This document shows, piece after piece, positions 24,529 to 30,754 of a stretch of DNA of 38,283 bases (its first letter is position 1; each line of letters begins with the position of its first letter). The translations under genes were made by a program, and so were the position numbers. The notes under the pieces were generated by a model. The model searched no databases. It was not told the DNA's origin and saw only the letters and a list, made by a program, of their open reading frames with translations. Source of the DNA: a virus; the IMG/VR virus record IMGVR_UViG_3300042890_000162, positions 1-38,283 of that record. The stretch is one strand, 5' to 3'.

Positions 24529-26301
24529 TTATCCCTTAGTTGTTACTCGTCCCGATGCCTTACCGCTACCACTTAGGGTAGATAAAATTGTTTGAATGTC
24601 TGGCGCTGGTGTTGGTGGTGCCATTCCCATATCCATTGGAGAGCCTCCTACTGGAGCCGCGCCTGGAGCAGGGGACGGCTGCTCAACAGGAGAAGTTGCC
24701 GCCCCAGCAGGAGGAACTTGTTGCTGTGGAGCAAATACTTCTGCAATAGCATCTTCAAGAGTTTGACCCTTTTGACGTGCAGCAATTACTCCCGCAATTT
24801 TAGTTACGATAGATGCTGGGTCGCCGCCTTGTGTAGCCATCTGCGGAATGGCCTGAGCCATTGCAGTAATACCACTAAGAAGTGATGAGCGCATGTTTTC
24901 GATTTCAATCTTTTCAAGTTCTTGTGTAACATTGACTGTGAATGGTAATTCACGCATAGCCATGTCCTTGGAGATTAATCCTCCACCAAGAGCCTGTAGC
25001 ATAAAGATAAGTCCCTGTGCTGGGTTAAGACCCGCAAGCATTCCATAACGGACGTCTGCAGAGTAATCACCCTTAATGTCTTTAGTTGGTCGGTATGTGA
25101 TTTCGTAAGGTGAACCAGAATCTACACCGCGGATTGTCTTTTCTTCTGCAAAAATTTTCTCATCTACTTCAAAGCAGAGAGAGACAACATCACGTAGGGC
25201 AGATGCAAAGATTGCCTGTGCTGATTTAACTTGTGTATCAAAGGCTCCCATAAGTGCCTGTACGCCTTGACCAGTAACGATGCTTGCATCAATGTTACCA
25301 GAACGTCCTTCTGGGTAACGAGTACCTGAGCGAAGTTCTTGGTTAAGGAGTTGTGCTTCCGTGAATGCGCCTTGTGGAATGTTTAATTCGACACGACGAA
25401 CGCCAGCAGGGTTGGAGGTACGGATAACCGCATCTCCACCCAACTGGAGTTCTTGAACGTCTTGAGGTAGTACAATTGGTGCTTGAACACTTTTCTCTGC
25501 TGCTTCCATTGCCAGTAAGGCGAAACGGTTGCGGAGAAGTTGAATACCGAGTACGTCGTCGAATTGTCCACGCATTTCACCATCAATGGATGGCTTACGC
25601 GCCACGACAACCATCATCTTGCCCATTGGATTCAATGCGCGAGATAAAACTAAATTGCCCTTCTTGGGCAAATAAATAACTGATTGGTCCTTGTCGTAGT
25701 AACGAACCATTTCAACCTGAGCATGCAGGTCCTGTGTATAGCCGTCACGACCAAGGATTTGAGTTTCATACTCTGGGAACTGTGCGACAAGTTCTCCAAG
25801 AGTCATCATGTATCGCTTTGCAAATGCCACACAACGTCCGTAGCGGTCAAATTCTGGGTAAGCCCCAATTGGATTTTCTACGCGGATACGCGGCAACTTG
25901 CTTTCTTCGTCCAATTCAATCATGAACGGAACGAAACCATATGTTAGATACCAGTCTGCACCTGAGTACATCTGTACTGATAGGTCAGAGTGAGAGAAGT
26001 AGTTAGCAGCAATACGAGTACGCTTATCAGCAAAGTTGCGTGCCTTGTCACTAACAGAGTTAGCAGCAGAACAGTTGATTGCTGGAAGTGGTGCCATAAC
26101 CTCTGAGAGGTCACGTGCTACTACGTCAATAAAGTTTGCAACTACGTTAGCATCTACACCCTCTGGGAAGAACTCAGGGTAGACAGATGCAATCTGTCCC
26201 TTACGAACTGCGAGTACGCTTAGATTACGAGCATCTCGTTCGTGGTTACGGTAGCGTAACGCTTCAACGCGTGCTGCAACCTGTTCCATTGATAATGCCA
26301 T
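24529..26301 (-). CDS. Portal protein
   Basis: A 590-residue protein directly after the terminase. It has the usual portal order: N-terminal helices, clip/wing region (YLTYGFVPFMIELDEESK, RVENPIGAYPEFDRYGRCVA), stem helices (QLLRNRFALLAMEAAEKSVQ), and a Pro/Gly/Ala-rich C-terminal tail (FAPQQQVPPAGAATSPVEQP). It forms the dodecameric DNA gate at the head vertex. Start ATG 26301 (MALSMEQVAARVEALRYRN) has AGGA upstream and avoids overlap with the terminase; a longer TTG start would overlap it by 32 bases. Confidence 0.85.
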   Translation of the reverse strand: MALSMEQVAARVEALRYRNHERDARNLSVLAVRKGQIASVYPEFFPEGVDANVVANFIDVVARDLSEVMAPLPAINCSAANSVSDKARNFADKRTRIAANYFSHSDLSVQMYSGADWYLTYGFVPFMIELDEESKLPRIRVENPIGAYPEFDRYGRCVAFAKRYMMTLGELVAQFPEYETQILGRDGYTQDLHAQVEMVRYYDKDQSVIYLPKKGNLVLSRALNPMGKMMVVVARKPSIDGEMRGQFDDVLGIQLLRNRFALLAMEAAEKSVQAPIVLPQDVQELQLGGDAVIRTSNPAGVRRVELNIPQGAFTEAQLLNQELRSGTRYPEGRSGNIDASIVTGQGVQALMGAFDTQVKSAQAIFASALRDVVSLCFEVDEKIFAEEKTIRGVDSGSPYEITYRPTKDIKGDYSADVRYGMLAGLNPAQGLIFMLQALGGGLISKDMAMRELPFTVNVTQELEKIEIENMRSSLLSGITAMAQAIPQMATQGGDPASIVTKIAGVIAARQKGQTLEDAIAEVFAPQQQVPPAGAATSPVEQPSPAPGAAPVGGSPMDMGMAPPTPAPDIQTILSTLSGSGKASGRVTTKG

Positions 26302-26308
26302 TGGTATC

Positions 26309-28186
26309 CTAACCGTATGTTTGGGACCATTGGTCCGCAAATGCTTCGTCTAAATTTACTGCTTGTCGTCTGGATGCTTGTGCTTGAGTTGTCCATCTGT
26401 TCTGCATCCATCTAGATGCACTGCTGCTCTGTTGCATCATTTCACGTATGCGGATGATAGCAAACCAAAGAGCCATAACGCAGTCTGTTGGGTTCTTAGT
26501 ATCTGGCTTCCAAGTGATAAGTTCTTGTACGAGGGTCTTCAGACCTTCAGAACCCTCATTGCTTGGTAGTTCTATAATGTTGTTATCCTGGAATCTACCA
26601 TCGCGGGTATTGCCAAATAACATAGACATGGACGCAACACCAAAAGACGTGTCCCATTTGTTCTTGCCAGTAAAGTGAGAGTTGAGTTGGCATCCGTAAG
26701 ATGCTAAGTATGCTCGTAAATCATCGTCTAAGGCATACGCCTTCTGGTGTGCGTTAATTTCAATACGCAGTTCCTGTGGACGGTACTTCTCAACCCATTC
26801 CTCAATCAAGGATTGAATCTTTGCGGGACTTGGGTCAGTCATGTTCACACAGTCTAGAACGTAGATACGTCCATCTGCTCGGTTGTATGTAACAACCACG
26901 GCTCCTGTAGCACCTGCCATAGCAGGGTCAAGGCCAATAATAGTATAACCCTCAATGTGCTGAGGATGTCCTGGGGTGTTAGGTTTTAGAGGTCCTCGTT
27001 TACGCATTCCGTTGACGGAACCTGCGATACAGGTAGGCGAGAAGATTGAGTCCTCTTGGACGTCTTCTTGCTGGTAGACCATAGCCCATACAGACGGAGC
27101 GACCTCAGAGCGACGCTTAAAGAGCGAGGGTCCATCCCATTTGGGGTATAATCCATTTTCAAGTACATCGTCCAAATCATTTTCTTGTTGGTCTGTTTCA
27201 GGCCAAAGCGTTTTCCAGTTCTTAGGTTTATCGTCAAACTGCAATACGGCTGGCATGGCACAGTATGTAAAGGGGGTCTTGCCACCTGTCCATTGTGAAC
27301 CATCACGAATCATCTTGTAGAGGTCTACAGAGGATACTCGGGTACCTACAATAATAAGTTTACCATGTCTACCTAGACGGGTGATAACTTCCTTCTGCAG
27401 CCATTCAATCTGCTTTTCCCACTCATGGGCGTTGGAACCCATCACCACGTCGTCGAGAATAATCAGGTCGGCACGTGCTCCGTAAATCTGTGACCCAAAG
27501 CCTAGGGCTTGTACGGTTGGGTCCTTTTCGCCAGAGTCTCGACCTGTTCCCAGGTAAATCATATCAGCAGACCATTGAGTTGCATCTGCCTTATATCCAC
27601 CGTTAGGGCCAAAGGCCGTTTGTAGTTTCATGTAGCCAGGGTGGGAAAGGCGCGTTTTAATAGCGCCTAGGAACTTGCGAGCCATACCCTGAGTCTTAGA
27701 CACGATAATCACTCGCGTGTTAGGGTTGGTCACAATCTGGTGTGTTACATAGTTAGTTGTAATCGTTGTCGACTTGGCGTGCTCAGGTGGCACGTTAATC
27801 AAGACACGATTAGGGTCTCCTGGCTCATAGGTCATACCCGCAGGTAGCCAACGTGGAGGTTTACCCTCAATAAGGTCAATCCAGTTTAACTGGTGATTAA
27901 AGAGTTTAGAGCCTAGGAACTGCTCTGAGAATTCGTGGAAGGGCATATCCTTAAGTTCGGATAAGTCCTGCTTGATGCCCTTTCCTGCAAGGCGGGCTTT
28001 ATCTGCCTTCTCCTTGAAGTCGGCATCTGCCATAGACCATTGACGGAAGGCGGTATCTTGACGGTCAACGGCTGCCATAGCAGCGGTGACGGTAGCCCCT
28101 TGTTCTAGAAGAGCCAGTACTTTAGCCTGGGCTTCATCCTTACCATAGGTCTGTTTTCCAGCCTTGCGTCCCATATAACGTCCCAT
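26309..28186 (-). CDS. Terminase large subunit with N-terminal helix-turn-helix
   Basis: A 625-residue packaging motor. Walker A-like VPPEHAKST (132-140), Walker B LIILDD (241-246), a coupling segment IIVGTR (279-283 area) and the RNase H-type nuclease IIGLDPAMAG (D420), with later acidic EINAH and NPTDCVMALW. The first 70 residues (QGATVTAAMAAVDRQDTAF, FKEKADKARLAGKG) look like the DNA-binding helix-turn-helix of small terminase subunits. No separate small-subunit gene is recognised, so the function may be fused. The ATG has no strong ribosome binding site; a second ATGGGACG copy occurs 12 bases further in. Confidence 0.9.
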   Translation of the reverse strand: MGRYMGRKAGKQTYGKDEAQAKVLALLEQGATVTAAMAAVDRQDTAFRQWSMADADFKEKADKARLAGKGIKQDLSELKDMPFHEFSEQFLGSKLFNHQLNWIDLIEGKPPRWLPAGMTYEPGDPNRVLINVPPEHAKSTTITTNYVTHQIVTNPNTRVIIVSKTQGMARKFLGAIKTRLSHPGYMKLQTAFGPNGGYKADATQWSADMIYLGTGRDSGEKDPTVQALGFGSQIYGARADLIILDDVVMGSNAHEWEKQIEWLQKEVITRLGRHGKLIIVGTRVSSVDLYKMIRDGSQWTGGKTPFTYCAMPAVLQFDDKPKNWKTLWPETDQQENDLDDVLENGLYPKWDGPSLFKRRSEVAPSVWAMVYQQEDVQEDSIFSPTCIAGSVNGMRKRGPLKPNTPGHPQHIEGYTIIGLDPAMAGATGAVVVTYNRADGRIYVLDCVNMTDPSPAKIQSLIEEWVEKYRPQELRIEINAHQKAYALDDDLRAYLASYGCQLNSHFTGKNKWDTSFGVASMSMLFGNTRDGRFQDNNIIELPSNEGSEGLKTLVQELITWKPDTKNPTDCVMALWFAIIRIREMMQQSSSASRWMQNRWTTQAQASRRQAVNLDEAFADQWSQTYG

Positions 28187-28255
28187 CTAATAACGCCGAT
28201 TTAACGTACCCTATAAACGGCATAAGGGGGGCATTTTGATAAAAAAAAATTTCAA

Positions 28256-28261
28256 ATTATA
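28256..28261 (-). promoter_or_regulatory. Possible late promoter -10 (TATAAT) upstream of terminase
   Basis: A perfect TATAAT on the minus strand, 70 bases before the terminase ATG, in an alternating AT tract and followed by T9. No convincing -35 is present, so an activator, the phage sigma-like factor or pure AT-richness could explain it. Weak evidence. Confidence 0.25.
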
Positions 28262-28323
28262 TATATAGGAGGAGCGGAGTCTTAAACGGAGCGACTCCGT
28301 AGATATTTATCTATATACTATAG

Positions 28324-28347
28324 AAGACCCGTTCAAACGGGTCTTTT
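28324..28347 (+). terminator. Rho-independent terminator-like hairpin
   Basis: AAGACCCGTT-CA-AACGGGTCTT followed by TTTT on the plus strand. The stem is 8-10 bp and GC-rich. On the minus strand the tail is only TCT, so plus-strand termination fits best: it would shield the terminase antisense side or attenuate a plus-strand leader. Confidence 0.6.
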
Positions 28348-28400
28348 CCGAGTGGGTTGGGAAAGTATTTTCCCGAACCCCTTTATCTTATGCGTACGAT

Positions 28401-28414
28401 GTGACGTACGTCAC
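28401..28414. repeat. Perfect 14-bp palindrome GTGACGTACGTCAC
   Basis: Fully self-complementary, in the intergenic control region, next to another hairpin (28425-28441). Unrelated in sequence to the GGTCGGC dyads. A dimeric regulator or replication-protein binding site is possible. Confidence 0.5.
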
Positions 28415-28769
28415 ACTCTCCGAGGAGTACTTTAGGTACTCTGAGGGGGGTATTAAATATAACAGAAAATTATTTATGGAGTATATATACATAATACATC
28501 TCGGTTTTAATAAACCTCGGGTCAAAGATAGCCTTTTGCAAGGCTTATTGTGGCTCTATTGTTAGTGTTTAGTTATTGTCATTGAGCAACTATCTACACG
28601 CATCATTCATAAATAGATTACCCCCATGAATAAATAAATAGATGGTGAAATAAATTAGAAACTAAATTGTAAAATGGTTAGGGCTATCGCCCTGCCATGT
28701 CGGCAGACTTATACCATGACCCAACCCCCAACCCTTACCATTCTGCCCCGCGTGTCTGGTCAGGCTTAG

Positions 28770-28797
28770 GCTCACGCGCTCAGGCTCACGCTCACGC
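28770..28797. repeat. Iteron-like GCTCACGC repeats
   Basis: Three direct copies of GCTCACGC begin at 28770, 28784 and 28790 inside a GC-rich stretch within the control region. Direct repeats of this length near an AT-rich tract can be replication initiator sites, but three copies with uneven spacing are weak evidence. Confidence 0.3.
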
Positions 28798-28804
28798 GCC
28801 CAAA

Positions 28805-28822
28805 CGGTCGGCCAGCCGACCG
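28805..28822. repeat. GGTCGGC dyad, copy 1 (CA centre)
   Basis: CGGTCGGCCAGCCGACCG. Arms GGTCGGC/GCCGACC flank a CA centre; the outer C/G also pair. Lies 34 bases upstream of the -35 of promoter P1, so it could bind an activator or repressor of that promoter. Confidence 0.85.
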
Positions 28823-28856
28823 CCAAAACACGCTCAAAAAAAGATTACTTTCAATG

Positions 28857-28885
28857 GTGCATAAATCGTCTTTTTGCCCTAGACT
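28857..28885 (+). promoter_or_regulatory. Promoter P1, sigma-70 type
   Basis: GTGCAT (28857-28862), 17-bp spacer, TAGACT (28880-28885). Closely resembles P2 (TTGCATAAAT...CTATACT), including the AAAT after the -35. The transcript would begin near 28892 with a CTGGC-ACAA-GCCAG hairpin (28893-28906) before the ribosome binding site of the 28927 gene. Confidence 0.6.
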
Positions 28886-28926
28886 GGTACCACTGGCACA
28901 AGCCAGCCCAACGAAAGGTTCACATC

Positions 28927-29538
28927 ATGTCAAAAGCAACAAAGGCACCAAAGGCACCAGTATCCACAACTATCCCTGCTGTAAATACAGCATGGCGCGT
29001 GTTCGTAAAAGCCACTTCTAGCAATGAAAAAGGCAACCGCGTTGCGGTGCTAAATCTTGCAGATGTAATTGAAAGCCAGACCGCAAGTATCAACAGCGTT
29101 AAGAAAAGCATCGACGATACCGCGCAGGTTTCACCGCTTATCACTTCATCACAGGTACGCACCCTGCCTACCTTTAAGGCACTAGAAAAGAAGCATGCAG
29201 AGTTTCGCGCCCTACCGCTAAAGAAAGCCCTTACTTTCGCTGCAAAGGCTTATGACCTTTTGGGCAAGGGTGAGGCAGAAAAGCACTCATTCTCAGATGC
29301 CGTTAAATTGGTAGATGATGCTCAGGCAGAAAAGACACGCAAAGCAAAAGCAGCAAAGGCAGAAAAGTCAGGCAAGGCACCAAAGAAAGACGCAAGCCTT
29401 ATGGAAAGCCTGCAAGCGGTGTACGCCCTTGTGAGCGAGATTAACCCTAGCCAAATCGGGGATAAGGAGATAGACCTACTTAACGACATTCTAGGCACTA
29501 TCGAAAGCAAGATGCGCGAAGATGCAGAAATAGCATAG
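28927..29538 (+). CDS. Lys/Ala-rich hypothetical protein, first gene of the plus-strand operon
   Basis: A 203-residue protein with GAAAGG (28913-28918) upstream. The N-terminus MSKATKAPKAPVSTTIPAV is flexible; residues 25-130 look folded and helical (VFVKATSSNEKGNRVAVLNL, SFSDAVKLVDDAQ); a Lys/Ala segment (KTRKAKAAKAEKSGKAPKK) separates a C-terminal helical part (MESLQAVYALVSEINPSQIG). No family recognised. A promoter stands in front and a strong terminator behind, so it is a single-gene unit; first-transcribed position suggests an early host-takeover or regulatory protein. Confidence 0.75.
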   Translation: MSKATKAPKAPVSTTIPAVNTAWRVFVKATSSNEKGNRVAVLNLADVIESQTASINSVKKSIDDTAQVSPLITSSQVRTLPTFKALEKKHAEFRALPLKKALTFAAKAYDLLGKGEAEKHSFSDAVKLVDDAQAEKTRKAKAAKAEKSGKAPKKDASLMESLQAVYALVSEINPSQIGDKEIDLLNDILGTIESKMREDAEIA

Positions 29539-29551
29539 TCGGCTAGCCGAC
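29538..29551. repeat. GGTCGGC dyad, copy 2 (TA centre, truncated arms)
   Basis: GTCGGCTAGCCGAC, perfectly palindromic over 14 bp. Its first G is the last base of the TAG stop of the preceding gene, and it ends two bases before the terminator stem. Confidence 0.85.
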
Positions 29552-29553
29552 AG

Positions 29554-29584
29554 ACCCTCACCCCGAAAGGGGTGGGGGTTTTTT
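29554..29584 (+). terminator. Strong rho-independent terminator
   Basis: An 11-bp stem (29554-29564 with 29569-29579; one G-U), GAAA tetraloop and T6 tract. It ends the transcript of the 28927 gene. Confidence 0.9.
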
Positions 29585-29601
29585 CATGCCCATTTTTTCG
29601 G

Positions 29602-29720
29602 CCAACACAAACCAACACAAACTTTCTGAATGAATGATGGCAGCAACCGACCTACCACAAGAACCGACCCCAGAAAAAATCCAACACAAACCCACGCCAG
29701 AATGATGAGTGCCACCGACC
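29602..29720. repeat. Imperfect tandem duplication with CCGACC half-sites
   Basis: CCAACACAAA occurs at about 29602, 29612 and 29680, each block followed by a GAATGATG...CCGACCT segment (29628-29653 and 29698-29721). This gives two related units about 70-77 bases apart. Each carries CCGACC half-sites of the dyad (29647, 29664, 29715), just upstream of dyad copy 3 and promoter P2. A fourth CCAACACAAA lies at 33787, again next to a dyad copy. Confidence 0.45.
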
Positions 29721-29761
29721 TCTGGCAACGGTCGGCCAGCCGACCAACACCCGATGAATAA
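29630..29761 (+). CDS. Doubtful 43-residue ORF
   Basis: An open frame starting MNDGSNRPTTRTDPRKNP and ending RSASRPTPDE, running through the duplication and dyad copy 3. No ribosome binding site and very biased composition (Thr, Pro, Arg, Asn). It is between a terminator and promoter P2, so it may never be transcribed. Recorded only for completeness; the region more likely has a regulatory role. Confidence 0.15.
   Translation: MNDGSNRPTTRTDPRKNPTQTHARMMSATDLWQRSASRPTPDE
29729..29745. repeat. GGTCGGC dyad, copy 3 (CA centre)
   Basis: CGGTCGGCCAGCCGACC, 22 bases upstream of the -35 of promoter P2, a usual position for an activator site. Confidence 0.85.
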
Positions 29762-29767
29762 CATGGG

Positions 29768-29796
29768 TTGCATAAATAATATTTAAGACCTATACT
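29768..29796 (+). promoter_or_regulatory. Promoter P2, sigma-70 type
   Basis: TTGCAT (29768-29773), 17-bp spacer, TATACT (29791-29796). Downstream, GCAGGGGG-TATGT-CCTCTTGC (29807-29827) can fold into an 8-bp stem at the 5' end of the transcript, followed by dyad copy 4. Confidence 0.75.
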
Positions 29797-29841
29797 AGAG
29801 TTATTGGCAGGGGGTATGTCCTCTTGCTGATAAAACCCAAA

Positions 29842-29858
29842 CGGTCGGCCAGCCGACC
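29842..29858. repeat. GGTCGGC dyad, copy 4 (CA centre)
   Basis: CGGTCGGCCAGCCGACC, in the leader of the 29878 gene, six bases before its GAAAGG ribosome binding site. Confidence 0.85.
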
Positions 29859-29877
29859 ACTACAGAAAGGAACGGCA

Positions 29878-30009
29878 ATGAATGTACAAGAGTTCGTAGA
29901 GAGTATGCAGGTGAAGGTGAACATTCTTAATGAGCAAAAGGCAGAGCGTGAACGCTATGAGCGCGGAGTAATCGCTATGCGTGAGGCTTCCAACAAGGAG
30001 TCAATGTAA
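29878..30009 (+). CDS. Small charged helical protein
   Basis: Forty-three residues (MNVQEFVESMQVKVNILNEQ, then KAERERYERGVIAMREASN), probably one long amphipathic or coiled-coil helix. GAAAGG (29865-29870) is seven bases from the ATG. It has its own promoter (P2) and is followed by promoter P3. Small early phage proteins of this kind often bind host enzymes, but no target can be named. Confidence 0.7.
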   Translation: MNVQEFVESMQVKVNILNEQKAERERYERGVIAMREASNKESM

Positions 30010-30038
30010 TTGACCCGATAATCTTTACATGCTAGAAT
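30010..30038 (+). promoter_or_regulatory. Promoter P3, sigma-70 type
   Basis: TTGACC (30010-30015), 17-bp spacer, TAGAAT (30033-30038), directly after the TAA of the previous gene. It drives a 150-base structured leader before the gene at 30195. Confidence 0.75.
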
Positions 30039-30044
30039 AAAGCC

Positions 30045-30174
30045 TTAAGCGGATAGCCTACCCTGATTTGGGCAGGTGTTAGGCTGGTGGCTCACGATAG
30101 GTAGTAACGCAGGTGCGAGTCCTGCGGTGAGCGCGTTAGTAACAAATCGTTACTAATCGGTCGGCTAGCCGACC
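30045..30174 (+). ncRNA. Structured leader RNA or small RNA of unknown class
   Basis: Between promoter P3 and the 30195 gene. First element: AGCCTA...TAGGCT enclosing CCTG...CAGG (about 30055-30084). Second: GCTCAC/GTGAGC (30090-30095 with 30127-30132) enclosing a T-arm-like hairpin GCAGG-TGCGAGT-CCTGC (30109-30125). Third: a perfect 8-bp stem TTAGTAAC-AAATC-GTTACTAA (30136-30156). Fourth: dyad copy 5. GTAGTAAC at 30101-30108 can also pair with GTTACTA at 30149-30155, so two folds compete, as in riboswitches. Too short and lacking D and anticodon arms for a tRNA. Confidence 0.5.
30158..30174. repeat. GGTCGGC dyad, copy 5 (TA centre)
   Basis: CGGTCGGCTAGCCGACC, one base after the 8-bp stem-loop of the P3 leader and seven bases before the GAAAGG of the 30195 gene. 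The preceding CTAAT is shared with copy 7. Confidence 0.85.
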
Positions 30175-30194
30175 ATGTACTGAAAGGTTATAAA

Positions 30195-30338
30195 ATGTAC
30201 CTACAAACAAGTGATGTGTTTGCAATAACACTCGCACTATTCGCAGTAAATGTTGTTCTAGTCCTTGCATTTCGTAGAGTGTATGTACTAGAGAAGCAAA
30301 TCATTAAGTTGCGCCGACAGATTAGAGAGGCAAAGTGA
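30195..30338 (+). CDS. Small single-span membrane protein
   Basis: Forty-seven residues: short N-terminus, a membrane span about residues 8-26 (VFAITLALFAVNVVLVLAF), then a basic amphipathic tail (RRVYVLEKQIIKLRRQIREA). Basic residues after the span predict the tail in the cytoplasm. GAAAGG is seven bases upstream. Its stop overlaps the next start (TGATG). Possibly a membrane-targeted inhibitor or exclusion protein; not assignable. Confidence 0.7.
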   Translation: MYLQTSDVFAITLALFAVNVVLVLAFRRVYVLEKQIIKLRRQIREAK

Positions 30339-30523
30339 TGTACCCAACAGCGGACGAACTTATGGAGAACGCAATTTCCGACACAAACTTATGGGAGTCA
30401 CGCCTCGACTATCAACTTGTTCAAGAAATTCTTGGGCATGACCTATCGCAAAGCGAATGGTCAGAACTTGTCGGGCAATTAGATGATGCTGTTTATGAGA
30501 CGGTTATGGCTTACCAACGATGA
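30338..30523 (+). CDS. Small acidic hypothetical protein
   Basis: Sixty-one residues, acidic and probably helical (MYPTADELMENAISDTNLWE, YQLVQEILGHDLSQSEWSEL). No family recognised. Translationally coupled on both sides (TGATG upstream, ATGATTAA-type overlap downstream). The LVQEILGHDLSQSEW segment looks like a compact helical hairpin. Confidence 0.7.
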   Translation: MYPTADELMENAISDTNLWESRLDYQLVQEILGHDLSQSEWSELVGQLDDAVYETVMAYQR

Positions 30524-30690
30524 TTAAGATTGAGTTTTCCGAGCGTGAGTGGAGTGCCGTCATGGGTGCTTTACGATTGCAAGAGGAAGGTCATAAGCGT
30601 AATGATTTTAAGGCTTTGGTATTGGAAATGCAGGAGATACGCTCTCGCATGAATGATGCCATGATTGACAGCAAAGTAGTTAAGGTGTAA
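30520..30690 (+). CDS. Small hypothetical protein
   Basis: Fifty-six residues starting in the last codon region of the previous gene (ATGA). MIKIEFSEREWSAVMGALRL and the following KRNDFKALVLEMQEIRSRMN suggest two helices. Its 3' end contains the -35 of promoter P4. No family recognised. Confidence 0.65.
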   Translation: MIKIEFSEREWSAVMGALRLQEEGHKRNDFKALVLEMQEIRSRMNDAMIDSKVVKV

Positions 30691-30693
30691 GAT
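30665..30693 (+). promoter_or_regulatory. Promoter P4, consensus -35, for the amidoligase operon
   Basis: TTGACA (30665-30670, perfect), 17-bp spacer, TAAGAT (30688-30693), overlapping the end of the previous gene. Followed by a perfect 8-bp stem CTTATTGC-AAAGC-GCAATAAG (30697-30717), then dyad copy 6 and the ribosome binding site. Confidence 0.8.
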
Positions 30694-30724
30694 AATCTTA
30701 TTGCAAAGCGCAATAAGTAGTAAT

Positions 30725-30739
30725 GGTCGGCTAGCCGAC
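30725..30739. repeat. GGTCGGC dyad, copy 6 (TA centre)
   Basis: GGTCGGCTAGCCGAC (last C of the full arm replaced by A). In the leader of the amidoligase gene, two bases before GAAAGG. Confidence 0.85.
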
Positions 30740-30754
30740 AAGAAAGGTATGACA

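Larger units (their letters stand above)
28187..28926. other. Noncoding control region with stacked hairpins and short repeats
   Basis: No convincing gene in 740 bases between the divergent terminase and plus-strand operons. Contents in order: an A9 run and alternating AT tract (28241-28266); an inverted repeat CGGAGTC/GACTCCG (28275-28299); a terminator-like stem (28324-28347); a hairpin GGGTT-GGGAAA/TTTCCC-(G)AACCC (28354-28380); a 14-bp perfect palindrome GTGACGTACGTCAC (28401-28414); hairpins at 28425-28441, 28530-28545 and 28680-28693; three GCTCACGC copies (28770, 28784, 28790); one copy of the GGTCGGC dyad (28805-28822); and a promoter. This could hold the origin, packaging site or regulatory RNAs. 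Confidence 0.65.

Noticed and set aside
30090-30132. tRNA-like element with T-arm and 6-bp acceptor-like stem
   Set aside because: Only 43 bases separate the acceptor-like strands; there is no D-arm or anticodon arm, so it is not a tRNA. Kept as part of a structured leader.
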